64,000 bases of DNA from an uncultured Clostridia bacterium (GCA_934476675.1 CAKSOE010000004.1:1-64000); one strand, 5' to 3'; shown: positions 29,466-38,511, numbered from the stretch's first letter. Numbers and translations: made by a program. The notes: generated from the letters alone by a model not told the origin.

Positions 29466-29482
29466 TTTATAAAATTTGTATG

Positions 29483-29519
29483 AAAGGGGCTGCCGCATCT
29501 GCGGCAACTCCTTTTATTC
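29483..29519 (+). terminator. Attenuating hairpin before the intracellular glycosidases
   Basis: A long stem (AAAGGGGCTGCCGCA with TGCGGCAACTCCTTTT, G-U pairs included) with a 2-base loop ends in TTTTATT. It probably stops part of the transcription before the GH31 and GH30 genes. Confidence 0.6.
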
Positions 29520-29541
29520 AAACGGCAAAAAGGAGAAAAAT

Positions 29542-31065
29542 ATGAAATTTGAAATGTTGGAAAACGAATACTGGTGGTGCGGTTCAGTAGACATGGGGCA
29601 TGAAATGCCGTTTTCATACGAGACCGATCTGGAGGTTGATTTAAACGGTAACGGGAATGAAAGCGACCAATATGCACCGGTAATGGTATCAAGTCTCGGA
29701 CGTTATGTATGGAGCGAGGAATCGTTTAAGGTAAAAATCAAAAACGGAATGATTGAGCTTGCCGGTAATGCGGATTTTGAGCTGCATGACGGATATAAGA
29801 ATCTTAAGGGCGCCTATCTTGCCGCAATGGAAGCGCATTTTCCGTTTACGGGCGAATTGCCCGACGAGCTGTTCTGGCGTGTTCCGCAGTATAATACATG
29901 GATTGAGCTGGGTACAAATCAGACCTCGGAAAATATAATAAATTATGCAAAAGCAATCCTTGACAACGGATTGCCGCCGGGTGTTCTTATGATAGACGGC
30001 GGCTGGCAAGAGGATTATGGCATTTACGAGGAATTTAACAGAGGTAAAATTCCGGATCCAAAAGCGCTTACGGAAGAATTGCATAATATGGGATTCAAGG
30101 TTATGCTGTGGGTTTCTCCGATTGTTGCTTCGGCAGGTACAAGGTTTAAGGAACTGCGTGCAAAGGGTTATCTTATCCGTAATGCCGAGGGTGAAACGGC
30201 AGTACGCAAATGGTGGAGCGGCTACAGTGCGGTTCTGGATTTTTCAAATCCAGAAGCTGTACAGTGGATGCGGGATTGTCTGTCGGCTCTTATGGAAAAA
30301 TACGGTATTGACGGCTTTAAATTTGATGCCGGAGATTATTCTTTTTACGGCGATGACGACATGATATATAAGCCAATGCCGGCAAGAGATCAGACGGCGG
30401 AATTTAACCGTATGGGTGAAATATATAAATTCAATGAATACAGAGCCGCATGGAAGTTCGGAGGACATCCGATAGTGGCGCGTCTGCATGATAAGTACCA
30501 TAGTTGGGATGAATTCGGACTTAACACTCTTATTTCGCATACTGTAGCGCAAGGATTGTGCGGATATGCATACTGTTGTCCGGATATGGTCGGCGGCGGA
30601 ATTCTCGACTGCTTTACGGGCGGTAAAAAGCTTGACGAAGAGCTGTTTGTACGCTGGGCGCAGGCAAATGCGCTTATGGGAATGATGCAGCTGTCAAGAC
30701 TCCCGTGGGGAGTCTTGAGCGCTGAAAACGCAAAGCGTGTTGCGGAAGCGACAGAGTTTCATGCAAAATTCGGAGACAAATTTTATGAATTGGCGCAGAA
30801 TGCGGCAAAAACGGGCGAGCCGATAGTAAGGCATATGGCATATGAATTTCCGGATGAGCATTTTGAAACGGAAAACGGACAGTTTATGCTTGGAAGTGAT
30901 ATACTTGCCGCACCGGTTCTGGAAAAAGGCGCTGTCATTAAGAATGTGCATTTACCTGTGGGTAAATGGCGTGATGCGTCGGGAAGGGTATATGACGGCG
31001 GACAGACGATATGCGTTGATGCAGATATTGACACTTTGCCATATTTTGAGAGAATTACGAGATGA
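29542..31065 (+). CDS. Glycoside hydrolase family 31 enzyme (MYORG-like branch)
   Basis: 507-residue enzyme with no signal peptide, so it acts inside the cell. The barrel carries the GH31 nucleophile motif: Asp262 in DGFKFDAGD. Upstream PGVLMIDGGWQ and FKVMLWVSPIVAS, and downstream HPIVARLHDKYHSW with Asp317 as a candidate acid/base, fit the branch of GH31 related to MYORG and alpha-galactosidases. SHTVAQGLCGYAYCCPDMVGG also fits. A beta-sandwich C-terminal part holds LGSDILAAPVLEKG. AGGAG precedes ATG 29542; in-frame starts further 5' would read through the hairpin. The stop overlaps the next gene by four bases. Substrate specificity cannot be read from sequence; an alpha-linked galactose- or glucose-type terminal sugar is most likely. 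Confidence 0.85.
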   Translation: MKFEMLENEYWWCGSVDMGHEMPFSYETDLEVDLNGNGNESDQYAPVMVSSLGRYVWSEESFKVKIKNGMIELAGNADFELHDGYKNLKGAYLAAMEAHFPFTGELPDELFWRVPQYNTWIELGTNQTSENIINYAKAILDNGLPPGVLMIDGGWQEDYGIYEEFNRGKIPDPKALTEELHNMGFKVMLWVSPIVASAGTRFKELRAKGYLIRNAEGETAVRKWWSGYSAVLDFSNPEAVQWMRDCLSALMEKYGIDGFKFDAGDYSFYGDDDMIYKPMPARDQTAEFNRMGEIYKFNEYRAAWKFGGHPIVARLHDKYHSWDEFGLNTLISHTVAQGLCGYAYCCPDMVGGGILDCFTGGKKLDEELFVRWAQANALMGMMQLSRLPWGVLSAENAKRVAEATEFHAKFGDKFYELAQNAAKTGEPIVRHMAYEFPDEHFETENGQFMLGSDILAAPVLEKGAVIKNVHLPVGKWRDASGRVYDGGQTICVDADIDTLPYFERITR

Positions 31066-32423
31066 GGGTGCGAATTGTGAAGGTTACAAAATATACAACA
31101 AATGATAATTATGTTTTACATGCAGAGCCGGTGTTTCCGGCAGGAAGCGAATGCGGAGCGGCGCAGCGGATAATTACGGAGAAAACGCCGTCCGATATAT
31201 GCAAAGGTTTTGGCGTGGCGCTGACAGGCGCATCGTGCTATGAACTTATGCAGATGGATAAAGCGGAAAGAAAGAAATTTTTGAACGATGTTTACGGCAG
31301 AGACGGACTTAATTTAAGCATTGCGAGGCTGGCGATAGGCTCGTGCGATTATTCTGCGGAAATTTATACGTATGATGATACAGAGAACGATACTGAGCTA
31401 AAGCATTTTTCAATAGAGCGTGACCGCGCATATATTATTCCGATGATTAAGGAAATAATTGAAATACGGCCGGATATACGATTTTTCGCTTCGCCGTGGA
31501 GCCCGCCGGGCTGGATGAAAACAGGCGGATTTATCTGCGGCGGATATATGCGGACAAAATATATAGATGTTTTTGCAGATTATATAATTAAATATTTGGA
31601 AGCATATGAGGCGGAGGGAATACATATCAGCGCGATTACTCCGCAGAACGAGCCTGACGTTGACCAATATGGAAAATTTCCGGCTTGTATATGGAATCCC
31701 GACCAGGAGGCGCAGTATATTTTTACGCTCTCTGAAAAATTAAAGGCAAAGGGAATGGATACGGATATATGGTTTCACGACCATAATTTTAACGGCTTCA
31801 GGCGTGTCGGCTGGATGCTTGACGAATATCCGGAGCTTAAAAAATGCTGTTCCTCTGCGGCTTTTCATTATTATAACGGCTGCATTGAAATGATAGACGG
31901 CATAAAGGAGAAGCATCCGGAAATACATTTTCAGTTTACAGAGGGTGGACCTCGGCTTAAAGACTGCTTTGACAGCGATTGGTGCAAATGGGGAACAATG
32001 ATGGCAAAAGCATTAAACCACGGCTGCGAAAGCTTTACAGGGTGGAATCTTATGCTTGACGAAGAGGGACGGCCGAATGTTGGGCATTGCTACTGTGCAG
32101 GACTTGTGACGCTTAACAGCAAAACAAAAGAGCTGTCATATAGCGGACAGTATAGAGCATTTGGGCATTTTGCACATTTTATTCAAAACGGCGCAAAAAT
32201 TTACCGTTCGAGACCGGAAAATGAAGGACATGAGATATCTGCATTTCGTGAATTAAAATTTGAAACAGTTTCCTGTGCAGCGGAAAATCCCGATGGCAGT
32301 TTTGTTATCAATGTGGTTAATCCGAATGATGAAAAGCGTCAGTATCAGTTTTTTTACGAGGGTCAATGGTGGTATTTTGACGTCATGGAAAACTCTGTAA
32401 GTACTATTGTATTTAAAAAATAA
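31062..32423 (+). CDS. Glycoside hydrolase family 30 enzyme
   Basis: 453-residue cytoplasmic beta-glycosidase of GH30 type (glucosylceramidase-like). The (beta/alpha)8 barrel shows GFGVALTGAS near residue 49, SIARLAIGSCDYS near 87, and FFASPWSPPGWMK near 141. The acid/base is Glu197 in TPQNEP, and the nucleophile Glu294 in FTEGG. A C-terminal beta domain ends the protein. There is no signal peptide. The ATG at 31062 overlaps the GH31 stop as ATGA; a GTG at 31077 with GAGGG nearby is an equally good start. Together with GH31 it would trim imported oligosaccharides. The specific beta-linked sugar (glucose, xylose, galactose, fucose) is not resolved. Confidence 0.88.
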   Translation: MRVRIVKVTKYTTNDNYVLHAEPVFPAGSECGAAQRIITEKTPSDICKGFGVALTGASCYELMQMDKAERKKFLNDVYGRDGLNLSIARLAIGSCDYSAEIYTYDDTENDTELKHFSIERDRAYIIPMIKEIIEIRPDIRFFASPWSPPGWMKTGGFICGGYMRTKYIDVFADYIIKYLEAYEAEGIHISAITPQNEPDVDQYGKFPACIWNPDQEAQYIFTLSEKLKAKGMDTDIWFHDHNFNGFRRVGWMLDEYPELKKCCSSAAFHYYNGCIEMIDGIKEKHPEIHFQFTEGGPRLKDCFDSDWCKWGTMMAKALNHGCESFTGWNLMLDEEGRPNVGHCYCAGLVTLNSKTKELSYSGQYRAFGHFAHFIQNGAKIYRSRPENEGHEISAFRELKFETVSCAAENPDGSFVINVVNPNDEKRQYQFFYEGQWWYFDVMENSVSTIVFKK

Positions 32424-32552
32424 TTTTTAAAGGAATGTAAAGACGCAAATGCTTATTGGTTCGGGACATGATCACATTATATGTTTGGGTATGTCATCTC
32501 AATATAATAAGGAAAATAAGCAATAAAACGTGGTAGGCGTGAGTGTAGGAAT

Positions 32553-32626
32553 AGGTGTGTAGGAGTAGTGTGGGAATATTGTATGAATAACATACATTTA
32601 CCGATTTTTACTACTCCTGCACACCT
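32553..32626. repeat. Long inverted repeat between convergent operons
   Basis: AGGTGTGTAGGAGTAGT (32553-32569) pairs with ACTACTCCTGCACACCT (32610-32626), with one G-U pair. The loop of 40 bases holds a smaller stem (TGTATG with CATACA). It lies between the GH30 stop and the end of the GGGtGRT gene and may serve as a two-way transcription end. It has no T-run. Confidence 0.55.
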
Positions 32627-32659
32627 TTAAAAGTCCTTATTTATGCCTGTTTGACGCTA

Positions 32660-33664
32660 TTAGTTGTTTTTCATAGCTTCTTCAACAGCAACCGCAACAG
32701 CAACGGTCATACCGACCATCGGGTTGTTGCCTGCGCCGATAAGTCCCATCATCTCAACGTGAGCCGGAACTGATGAAGAACCTGCGAACTGAGCATCCGA
32801 ATGCATTCTTCCCATAGTATCTGTCATGCCGTATGAAGCAGGACCTGCCGCCATATTATCGGGGTGAAGCGTTCTGCCTGTACCGCCGCCGGAAGCAACC
32901 GAGAAATATTTTTTGCCCTTTTCGATACATTCTTTCTTATAAGTACCTGCAACAGGGTGCTGGAAACGTGTCGGGTTTGTTGAGTTACCTGTAATAGAAA
33001 CGTCAACGCCCTCTTTCCACATGATTGCAACACCTTCACGTACATCATCTGCGCCGTAACAGCGAACCTTTGCTCTTTCGCCTTTTGAATAAGCGATTTC
33101 TTCAACTATATTTAATTCGCCTGTGTAGTAATCAAACTTTGTCTGAACATAAGTAAAGCCGTTGATTCTTGAAATAATCTTAGCTGCGTCTTTGCCGAGA
33201 CCGTTTAATATAACTCTTAACGGTTCTTTACGAGCCTTGTTTGCGCTCTTTGCAAGACCGATAGCGCCCTCTGCTGCCGCAAATGACTCATGACCTGCCA
33301 AAAATGCAAAACATTTTGTTTCTTCTCTCAAAAGCATAGCTCCGAGATTACCGTGACCTAAGCCAACCTTTCTGTCATCCGCAACCGAACCCGGAATACA
33401 GAATGACTGTAAGCCTACACCGATTTTTTCGGCAGCTTCAGCGGCTGTCTTAACTCCGTCCTTAATAGCGATTGCAGCGCCTACTACATATGCCCAAGCG
33501 GCGTTTTCAAAGCAGATAGGCTGAATACCTTTTACTATGTTGTATGCGTCAACGCCCTTTTCGTCACAGATTTTCTTTGCTTCTTCAATGGATGCTATTC
33601 CGTGCTTGCTAAGCTCGGCGTTGATTTGGTCTATTCTTCTTTCATAACTTTCAAATAATGCCAT
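32660..33664 (-). CDS. GGGtGRT family protein
   Basis: 334-residue soluble protein named after its motif, here GGGTGRT at residues 259-265, inside SVASGGGTGRTLHPDNMAAG. Other conserved-looking stretches are GHGNLGAMLLREETKCFAFLAGHESFAAAEGA (about 103-135), TGNSTNPTRFQHP (about 225) and AHVEMMGLIGAGNNPMVGMTV (about 301). Six cysteines are spread along the chain (33, 51, 89, 118, 202, 246). From memory, this family is common in anaerobic Bacteria and sits beside a NifU-like gene, as here, but its reaction is unknown. GGAGG lies upstream of the start. A gap of 17 bp to the partner gene implies one transcript. A nucleotide, cofactor or Fe-S role is only inference. Confidence 0.85.
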   Translation of the reverse strand: MALFESYERRIDQINAELSKHGIASIEEAKKICDEKGVDAYNIVKGIQPICFENAAWAYVVGAAIAIKDGVKTAAEAAEKIGVGLQSFCIPGSVADDRKVGLGHGNLGAMLLREETKCFAFLAGHESFAAAEGAIGLAKSANKARKEPLRVILNGLGKDAAKIISRINGFTYVQTKFDYYTGELNIVEEIAYSKGERAKVRCYGADDVREGVAIMWKEGVDVSITGNSTNPTRFQHPVAGTYKKECIEKGKKYFSVASGGGTGRTLHPDNMAAGPASYGMTDTMGRMHSDAQFAGSSSVPAHVEMMGLIGAGNNPMVGMTVAVAVAVEEAMKNN

Positions 33665-33681
33665 TGTAGTTTACCTCCTTC

Positions 33682-34374
33682 TTATTCATTTCTCGGGTCG
33701 ATAAGCTTAACAGCATCTTCGACTCTGCCGTACTGGCCGCTTGCTTTCTCGAGAGCTTCATTTGCGTCCATGCCTTTTCTGATGTTTTCCATCATCTTGC
33801 CGAGGTGTACGAACTTATAACCGATAATTGTGTCATTTTCATCAACGGCAACTTCTGTGATATAACCCTCTGCAAGTTCAAGGTATCTCGGACCTTTTTT
33901 TAGAGTAGCATATGTAGTGCCGACCTGTGAACGCAAGCCTTTGCCCAAGTCTTCAAGACCCGCGCCGATAGGCAGACCATCCTCTGAGAATGCAGTCTGT
34001 GTACGTCCGTAAACGATTTGCAGGAAAAGCTCTCTCATAGCTGTGTTTATAGCGTCACATACGAGGTCTGTGTTAAGAGCCTCAAGGATTGTTTTTCCGA
34101 CGAGGATTTCAGATGCCATAGCAGCTGAATGAGTCATTCCGGAACAGCCGATTGTTTCAACCAGTGCTTCCTGGATAACACCCTCTTTTACGTTAAGCGT
34201 AAGCTTACATGCGCCCTGCTGCGGTGCACACCAGCCAACACCGTGTGTCAAACCGGAAATATCTTTGATTTCCGTTGCCTGAGTCCATTTTCCTTCCTGG
34301 GGGATGGGAGCAGGACCGTGATATGCGCCTTTTGCCAAAGGACACATATGTTCTACTTCTGCTGAATATTTCAT
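33682..34374 (-). CDS. NifU/IscU-like Fe-S scaffold-type protein paired with GGGtGRT
   Basis: 230-residue protein with a NifU-N/IscU-like core in its first half. Cysteines at 11 (MCPLA), 49 and 56 (WCAPQQGAC), 77 (TIGCSGM) and 106 (LVCDAI) include the three-Cys pattern of Fe-S scaffold proteins in shifted form. TIGCSGMTHSAAMASEILVGK resembles the IscU core. The second half (about 115-230) is family-specific and unlike IscU. AAAGGAG precedes the start. It is the first gene of a two-gene operon with its own promoter. A role as a dedicated Fe-S carrier for the GGGtGRT protein is plausible but not demonstrated. Confidence 0.8.
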   Translation of the reverse strand: MKYSAEVEHMCPLAKGAYHGPAPIPQEGKWTQATEIKDISGLTHGVGWCAPQQGACKLTLNVKEGVIQEALVETIGCSGMTHSAAMASEILVGKTILEALNTDLVCDAINTAMRELFLQIVYGRTQTAFSEDGLPIGAGLEDLGKGLRSQVGTTYATLKKGPRYLELAEGYITEVAVDENDTIIGYKFVHLGKMMENIRKGMDANEALEKASGQYGRVEDAVKLIDPRNE

Positions 34375-34425
34375 ATTATTACTCCTTTCAAGAAAGCTGC
34401 GGCATAAAACCGCCTTAATATAATA

Positions 34426-34454
34426 ATTATATCATATATTCGAGAAATCTTCAA
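34426..34454 (-). promoter_or_regulatory. sigma-A promoter of the NifU-like/GGGtGRT operon
   Basis: On the minus strand TTGAAG and TATAAT are separated by 17 bp, about 50 bp before the NifU-like start codon. Confidence 0.7.
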
Positions 34455-34557
34455 TAACAAATTTCACAAAGATATTTGATTTAATGACGTTTTATTCTAC
34501 AAAATTTAAAAAAATCGCATTGAAACATTAAAAGTTCTTTAAATTTTTATATATCTC

Positions 34558-34586
34558 TTTACAAACAAACGTTTTTTCGATATAAT
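34558..34586 (+). promoter_or_regulatory. sigma-A promoter of recD2
   Basis: TTTACA and TATAAT are separated by 17 bp, about 42 bp before the recD2 start. Confidence 0.7.
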
Positions 34587-34627
34587 TAATTTAATGTGAA
34601 AACGCATTGGCAGAAAGGGGAGAGCTC

Positions 34628-36868
34628 ATGGAGGAAATAACGGTATCGGGGGTTGTAGAGGATATAATCTATGCAAATACCGACAACGGTTACATGGTAT
34701 GTGAAATTAACAGCGCTGATGAAGGGCTGTTCACGGCAACGGGATATATGCCGTATGTTTCCGAAGGGGAAAGCGTTTCACTGGCGGGAGCATGGACAAC
34801 ACACCCCGATTACGGCGAGCAGTTCAGAGTAAGCTACTATGAAACGGTACTGCCGAGCGATGAACAGTCGGTCATTAAATACCTTTCATCGGGAATTGTT
34901 CCCGGAATACGCGAGGCAACCGCAAAAAAGCTTGTTGAGCGGTTTGGTACGGATATTTTGCAGATTCTTTTAAAAGAGCCGGAGCGGATAGCTGAAATCA
35001 AGGGGATTTCAAAGGAAAAAGCAAAAAAAATCGGTGATGCCTATGCGGAGCTGCAATCGGTTCAGAATATTGTTATATTTTTGCAGCAATATAATGTTAA
35101 TGCAAATATGGCGGTAAAGGTACATAATGTTTTGGGAACAAATGCCGTAAATCTTATAAAAGCAAATCCGTATGTGCTGGCAGACAGGGTGGACGGATTT
35201 TCTTTTAAAACCTCCGATACAATAGCGTTTAATATGGGACTGCCAAAAAACAGTCTTTTAAGAATTTGTACGGGCATAAAATATATCTTGCAGGAGGCGG
35301 CGTACACAAGCGGACATACATACCTTCCGAAAAGTGTGCTGATTGAACACGCGGCATACACCTTGCAGGTAGAGGAGGACGAAGCCGAAAATGCAGTTTC
35401 CGAGCTGATGTCAAAGCGTGAGATTATATCGGACAGGGTAGACGGCACGGAGGTGTATTATCTGTTTTCGTTTTACGAGGCGGAGTATTATATTGCACGG
35501 CGTATTGTGTCGCTGGCGCAGAGTGAGCAGAAATTCACGATGAACACCGAAACGGCTGAAAAATCAATTAATGAATTTGAAGAAAAAAATAATATCTCTC
35601 TTGCCGGCGGGCAGAGAAATGCAGTTATGACCGCGCTTGAAAGCGGCTGTATGGTACTTACCGGAGGGCCGGGTACGGGAAAAACGACAACGGTTAATGC
35701 GATTATAGAAATATTTGAACAGCTTAAATTATCGGTAGCGCTTGCTGCTCCGACAGGTCGTGCGGCAAAACGCATGAGCCAGGTGACGGGACTTGAAGCG
35801 AAAACAATACATCGTCTTTTGGGAACGCAGAGGAGCGGTGACAGGCTTGACAGCTTTGTTCATAATGAGGAGCATCCTCTTACGGCGGACGTTATTATTC
35901 TCGATGAGGTGAGTATGATTGATATAAGCCTTATGTCGTCGTTTTTAAAGGCGGTAAAACGCGGAGCAAGGCTGATTTTGGCAGGAGACAGCGACCAGCT
36001 GCCGTCGGTTGGCCCCGGAAATGTTCTGCACGATCTGATTGACAGCGGAGCAGTTCCGGTAATATGTTTAGACAGAATTTTCCGGCAAGCGGAGGAAAGC
36101 GCAATAATTGTGAACGCTCACAGAATAAACAAGGGAGAGCTGCCGGATTTATCTGTAAAGGACAGTGATTTCTTTTTCCTGCGGCGCACGAATCCGGAAC
36201 AGGCGTCTTTTACGATTATGGATTTGTTCAAAACACGCCTGCCTAAAAGCTATGATGTAAATCCGGTAAGCGATATACAGGTGCTTTCGCCTACTAAAAA
36301 AGGTATTGCCGGCACAATAAATCTTAATAAGCTGTTGCAGCAGCATATAAATGCTCCGTCACCGTTAAAAGCAGAGCATACGTACGGCAACACCACCTAC
36401 AGAGTCGGTGACAAGGTTATGCAGATTAAAAATAATTACGATATCGGTTATACCCGTGAAGGCGCAGAGGACGGAACGGGGATTTTTAACGGTGATATGG
36501 GAATTATCAAGAGTATAGATCTAAACGCAAAATGTATGTATGTTGTCTTTGATGAGGACAAAACGGTGGAATATCCGTTCACAAATCTTGATGAACTTGA
36601 TTTGGCATATGCCGTAACGGTTCATAAAAGTCAGGGAAGTGAATTTCCGATAGTGATTATGCCGGTGTGCAGCTTTGCGCCTATGCTTATGAGCCGCAAT
36701 CTGTTTTATACCGCAGTTACACGTGCAAAGGATATGGTAGTGCTGGTCGGCAGCGAAAAGACGGTTGCCGCAATGACGCAGAATGATTCATATCAGCAGC
36801 GATTTACCGGACTTAATCAAAAGCTTTCGGCAATCAAACGCATGATAGAAGAAGATGAAAGGGGTTAA
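34628..36868 (+). CDS. recD2: RecD2-type ATP-dependent DNA helicase
   Basis: 746-residue SF1B helicase, the RecBC-independent RecD found in many Bacillota, which unwinds DNA 5' to 3' during repair. The N-terminal region (about 1-315) with helix-hairpin-helix-like parts (GIVPGIREATAKKLVERFG, IAEIKGISKEKAKKIG) is the RecD2 mark. The Walker A motif GGPGTGKTTT is near residue 346, and Walker B VIILDEVSMID near 423. The end of the motor carries YAVTVHKSQGSEFP. I chose ATG 34628, which has AAGGGGAG upstream; a TTG 21 bases earlier is in frame. Four bases separate it from the phosphatase gene, so they form an operon. The link between the two is probably only positional. Confidence 0.94.
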   Translation: MEEITVSGVVEDIIYANTDNGYMVCEINSADEGLFTATGYMPYVSEGESVSLAGAWTTHPDYGEQFRVSYYETVLPSDEQSVIKYLSSGIVPGIREATAKKLVERFGTDILQILLKEPERIAEIKGISKEKAKKIGDAYAELQSVQNIVIFLQQYNVNANMAVKVHNVLGTNAVNLIKANPYVLADRVDGFSFKTSDTIAFNMGLPKNSLLRICTGIKYILQEAAYTSGHTYLPKSVLIEHAAYTLQVEEDEAENAVSELMSKREIISDRVDGTEVYYLFSFYEAEYYIARRIVSLAQSEQKFTMNTETAEKSINEFEEKNNISLAGGQRNAVMTALESGCMVLTGGPGTGKTTTVNAIIEIFEQLKLSVALAAPTGRAAKRMSQVTGLEAKTIHRLLGTQRSGDRLDSFVHNEEHPLTADVIILDEVSMIDISLMSSFLKAVKRGARLILAGDSDQLPSVGPGNVLHDLIDSGAVPVICLDRIFRQAEESAIIVNAHRINKGELPDLSVKDSDFFFLRRTNPEQASFTIMDLFKTRLPKSYDVNPVSDIQVLSPTKKGIAGTINLNKLLQQHINAPSPLKAEHTYGNTTYRVGDKVMQIKNNYDIGYTREGAEDGTGIFNGDMGIIKSIDLNAKCMYVVFDEDKTVEYPFTNLDELDLAYAVTVHKSQGSEFPIVIMPVCSFAPMLMSRNLFYTAVTRAKDMVVLVGSEKTVAAMTQNDSYQQRFTGLNQKLSAIKRMIEEDERG

Positions 36869-36871
36869 AAT

Positions 36872-37504
36872 ATGAAAGGTGCAATTTTTGACGTTGACGG
36901 TACATTGCTGGATTCAATGACGGTCTGGCGGAATATTACGGAACGTTTTCTGAAAAAATATGATATAGCGCTTTCTGATGAAAAAGCGGCGCAATATAAA
37001 GAAATGACGCTTGAAGAAAGCTTGCCGCAGATTATAAAGGAATTCAAGCTTGAACTTACACATGAAGAAATTTTCTCGGAATTTAAAAAGATGGTTGCTG
37101 AGGAATATGCGCTGCGCGTAGAATTAAAGGACGGCGCAAAGGAATATATAGAAAAGCTTCATGATAAGGGAATCAAAATTGCCGTTGCAACCTCGGGGTA
37201 TGAGGGATTGTGCAAATCAGCGTTCAAACGTCTGGGGATAATCGACTACATAGACGTATATGCGTTTTCGACCGAGGTAGGCTGTAACAAAAGCAAGCCG
37301 GACGTTTATCTGCTTGCTTCTGAGAGAATGGGACTGAATCCCGTGGACTGCACGGTTTTTGAGGATATAGTTCCCGGAATTGAAAGCTCCCGAAAGGCAG
37401 GATTTAAAACCTGTGCAGTTTACGACGATACCAATAAGCATGAAACGGAAACTCTGAAAAACACAGCTGATAAATATATTACAAGCTGGAAAGAACTTTT
37501 TTAG
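36872..37504 (+). CDS. HAD-superfamily hydrolase (phosphoglycolate phosphatase/beta-phosphoglucomutase type)
   Basis: 210-residue Mg-dependent phosphatase with all HAD motifs: motif I FDVDGTLLDS (nucleophile Asp8) at the N-terminus, motif II VATSGYE near 110, motif III Lys in CNKSKPDVY near 148, and motif IV VFEDIVPGIE near 169. The helical cap lies between motif I and II, as in subfamily IA. The substrate is a small phosphorylated metabolite that cannot be specified. AAAGGGG precedes ATG 36872. The 3' end overlaps the convergent hydE gene by four bases, so there is no room for a separate terminator between them. Confidence 0.88.
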   Translation: MKGAIFDVDGTLLDSMTVWRNITERFLKKYDIALSDEKAAQYKEMTLEESLPQIIKEFKLELTHEEIFSEFKKMVAEEYALRVELKDGAKEYIEKLHDKGIKIAVATSGYEGLCKSAFKRLGIIDYIDVYAFSTEVGCNKSKPDVYLLASERMGLNPVDCTVFEDIVPGIESSRKAGFKTCAVYDDTNKHETETLKNTADKYITSWKELF

Positions 37505-38511
37505 ATTCTCTTAACATTTCCGACGTCGGTTACTATTTTGTACCCTGCGGATTCCACGCGCCGCTGTAAGCAGCTGCGGCACTGTGCGGCTTCTTCTCCG
37601 GTGCATATTTTGTTTTCGTAAAGGTCATAAAGCTTTCTCACGGAAACAGGAGAAAGATTGGGCATAACAACGTTTGCGCCTGCTTTTAATCCAAGTTCAC
37701 GCCCGTTCGGCGCAATAGTGCCGAGGGCGGTGGTGGATGGAATAAGCGCATGAGGGAACATAAGCCTTAAAATAGAAACAAGCCGCAGAGTAAGCTCCAA
37801 AGATCCACTTTTGTAATCCTTAAATGGCGTCTGTGCGTGCGTTATATAAGGCCCTATACCAATCATATCGGGGTCAAGCTCCTGCAAAAAACGCAAATCA
37901 CACACAATGTTTTCAAGCGTCTGAAACGGACTTCCGACCATAAATCCAGAACCTACCTGGTAACCTATTTCTTTCAGATTAAAAAGACATTCTTTTCTGT
38001 TTTTTAAACTCATTTTGTGCGGATGAAGCTTTGAATAGTGTGTTTCGTCTGCTGTTTCGTGGCGCAGAAGATAACGGTTTGCGCCGGCATCGAAAAATGC
38101 TTTATAGCTTTCATAACTTTTTTCGCCTATAGAAAGAGTAACGGCACAATCGGGATACAGGCTTTTTATATCCGAAACAATTTCGCAAATCATTTTATCT
38201 GTATAATACGTGTCCTCACCGCCCTGGAGTACAAAGGTTCTGAACCCAAGCGAATATCCCTCCTTGCAGCAAGCGAGAATTTCGTCATGGCTTAATCTGT
38301 AACGCCGGGCGCTTTTGTTTCCGCTTCGGATTCCGCAGTAAAAACAGTTGTTTTTACAGTAATTTGTAAATTCTATAAGACCTCTTATATATACCTCATT
38401 GCCGTATATTTCGCGTCTTACGGCATCGGCTTTTTTTAACAGTTCAGTGTCATATTTATCTGTGCCGAGAATGTCAAGAAGTTCATTATCGGTAAAATCA
38501 AAGTTTTTCAT
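37501..38511 (-). CDS. hydE: [FeFe]-hydrogenase H-cluster radical SAM maturase HydE
   Basis: 336-residue radical SAM enzyme. The 4Fe-4S cluster ligands are Cys52, Cys56 and Cys59 in NYCKNNCFYCGIR, preceded by YIRGLIEFTN, a HydE hallmark. FRTFVLQGGED and GSGFMVGSPFQT fit the HydE barrel, and the C-terminal Cys pair (AAQCRSCLQR) the optional second cluster. HydE works with HydF and HydG to build the dithiomethylamine part of the hydrogenase active site. Neither hydF nor hydG is in this window, so hydE is a solo gene here. A good promoter lies just upstream. PylB and BioB are relatives; the N-terminal motif favours HydE. Confidence 0.87.
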   Translation of the reverse strand: MKNFDFTDNELLDILGTDKYDTELLKKADAVRREIYGNEVYIRGLIEFTNYCKNNCFYCGIRSGNKSARRYRLSHDEILACCKEGYSLGFRTFVLQGGEDTYYTDKMICEIVSDIKSLYPDCAVTLSIGEKSYESYKAFFDAGANRYLLRHETADETHYSKLHPHKMSLKNRKECLFNLKEIGYQVGSGFMVGSPFQTLENIVCDLRFLQELDPDMIGIGPYITHAQTPFKDYKSGSLELTLRLVSILRLMFPHALIPSTTALGTIAPNGRELGLKAGANVVMPNLSPVSVRKLYDLYENKICTGEEAAQCRSCLQRRVESAGYKIVTDVGNVKRI

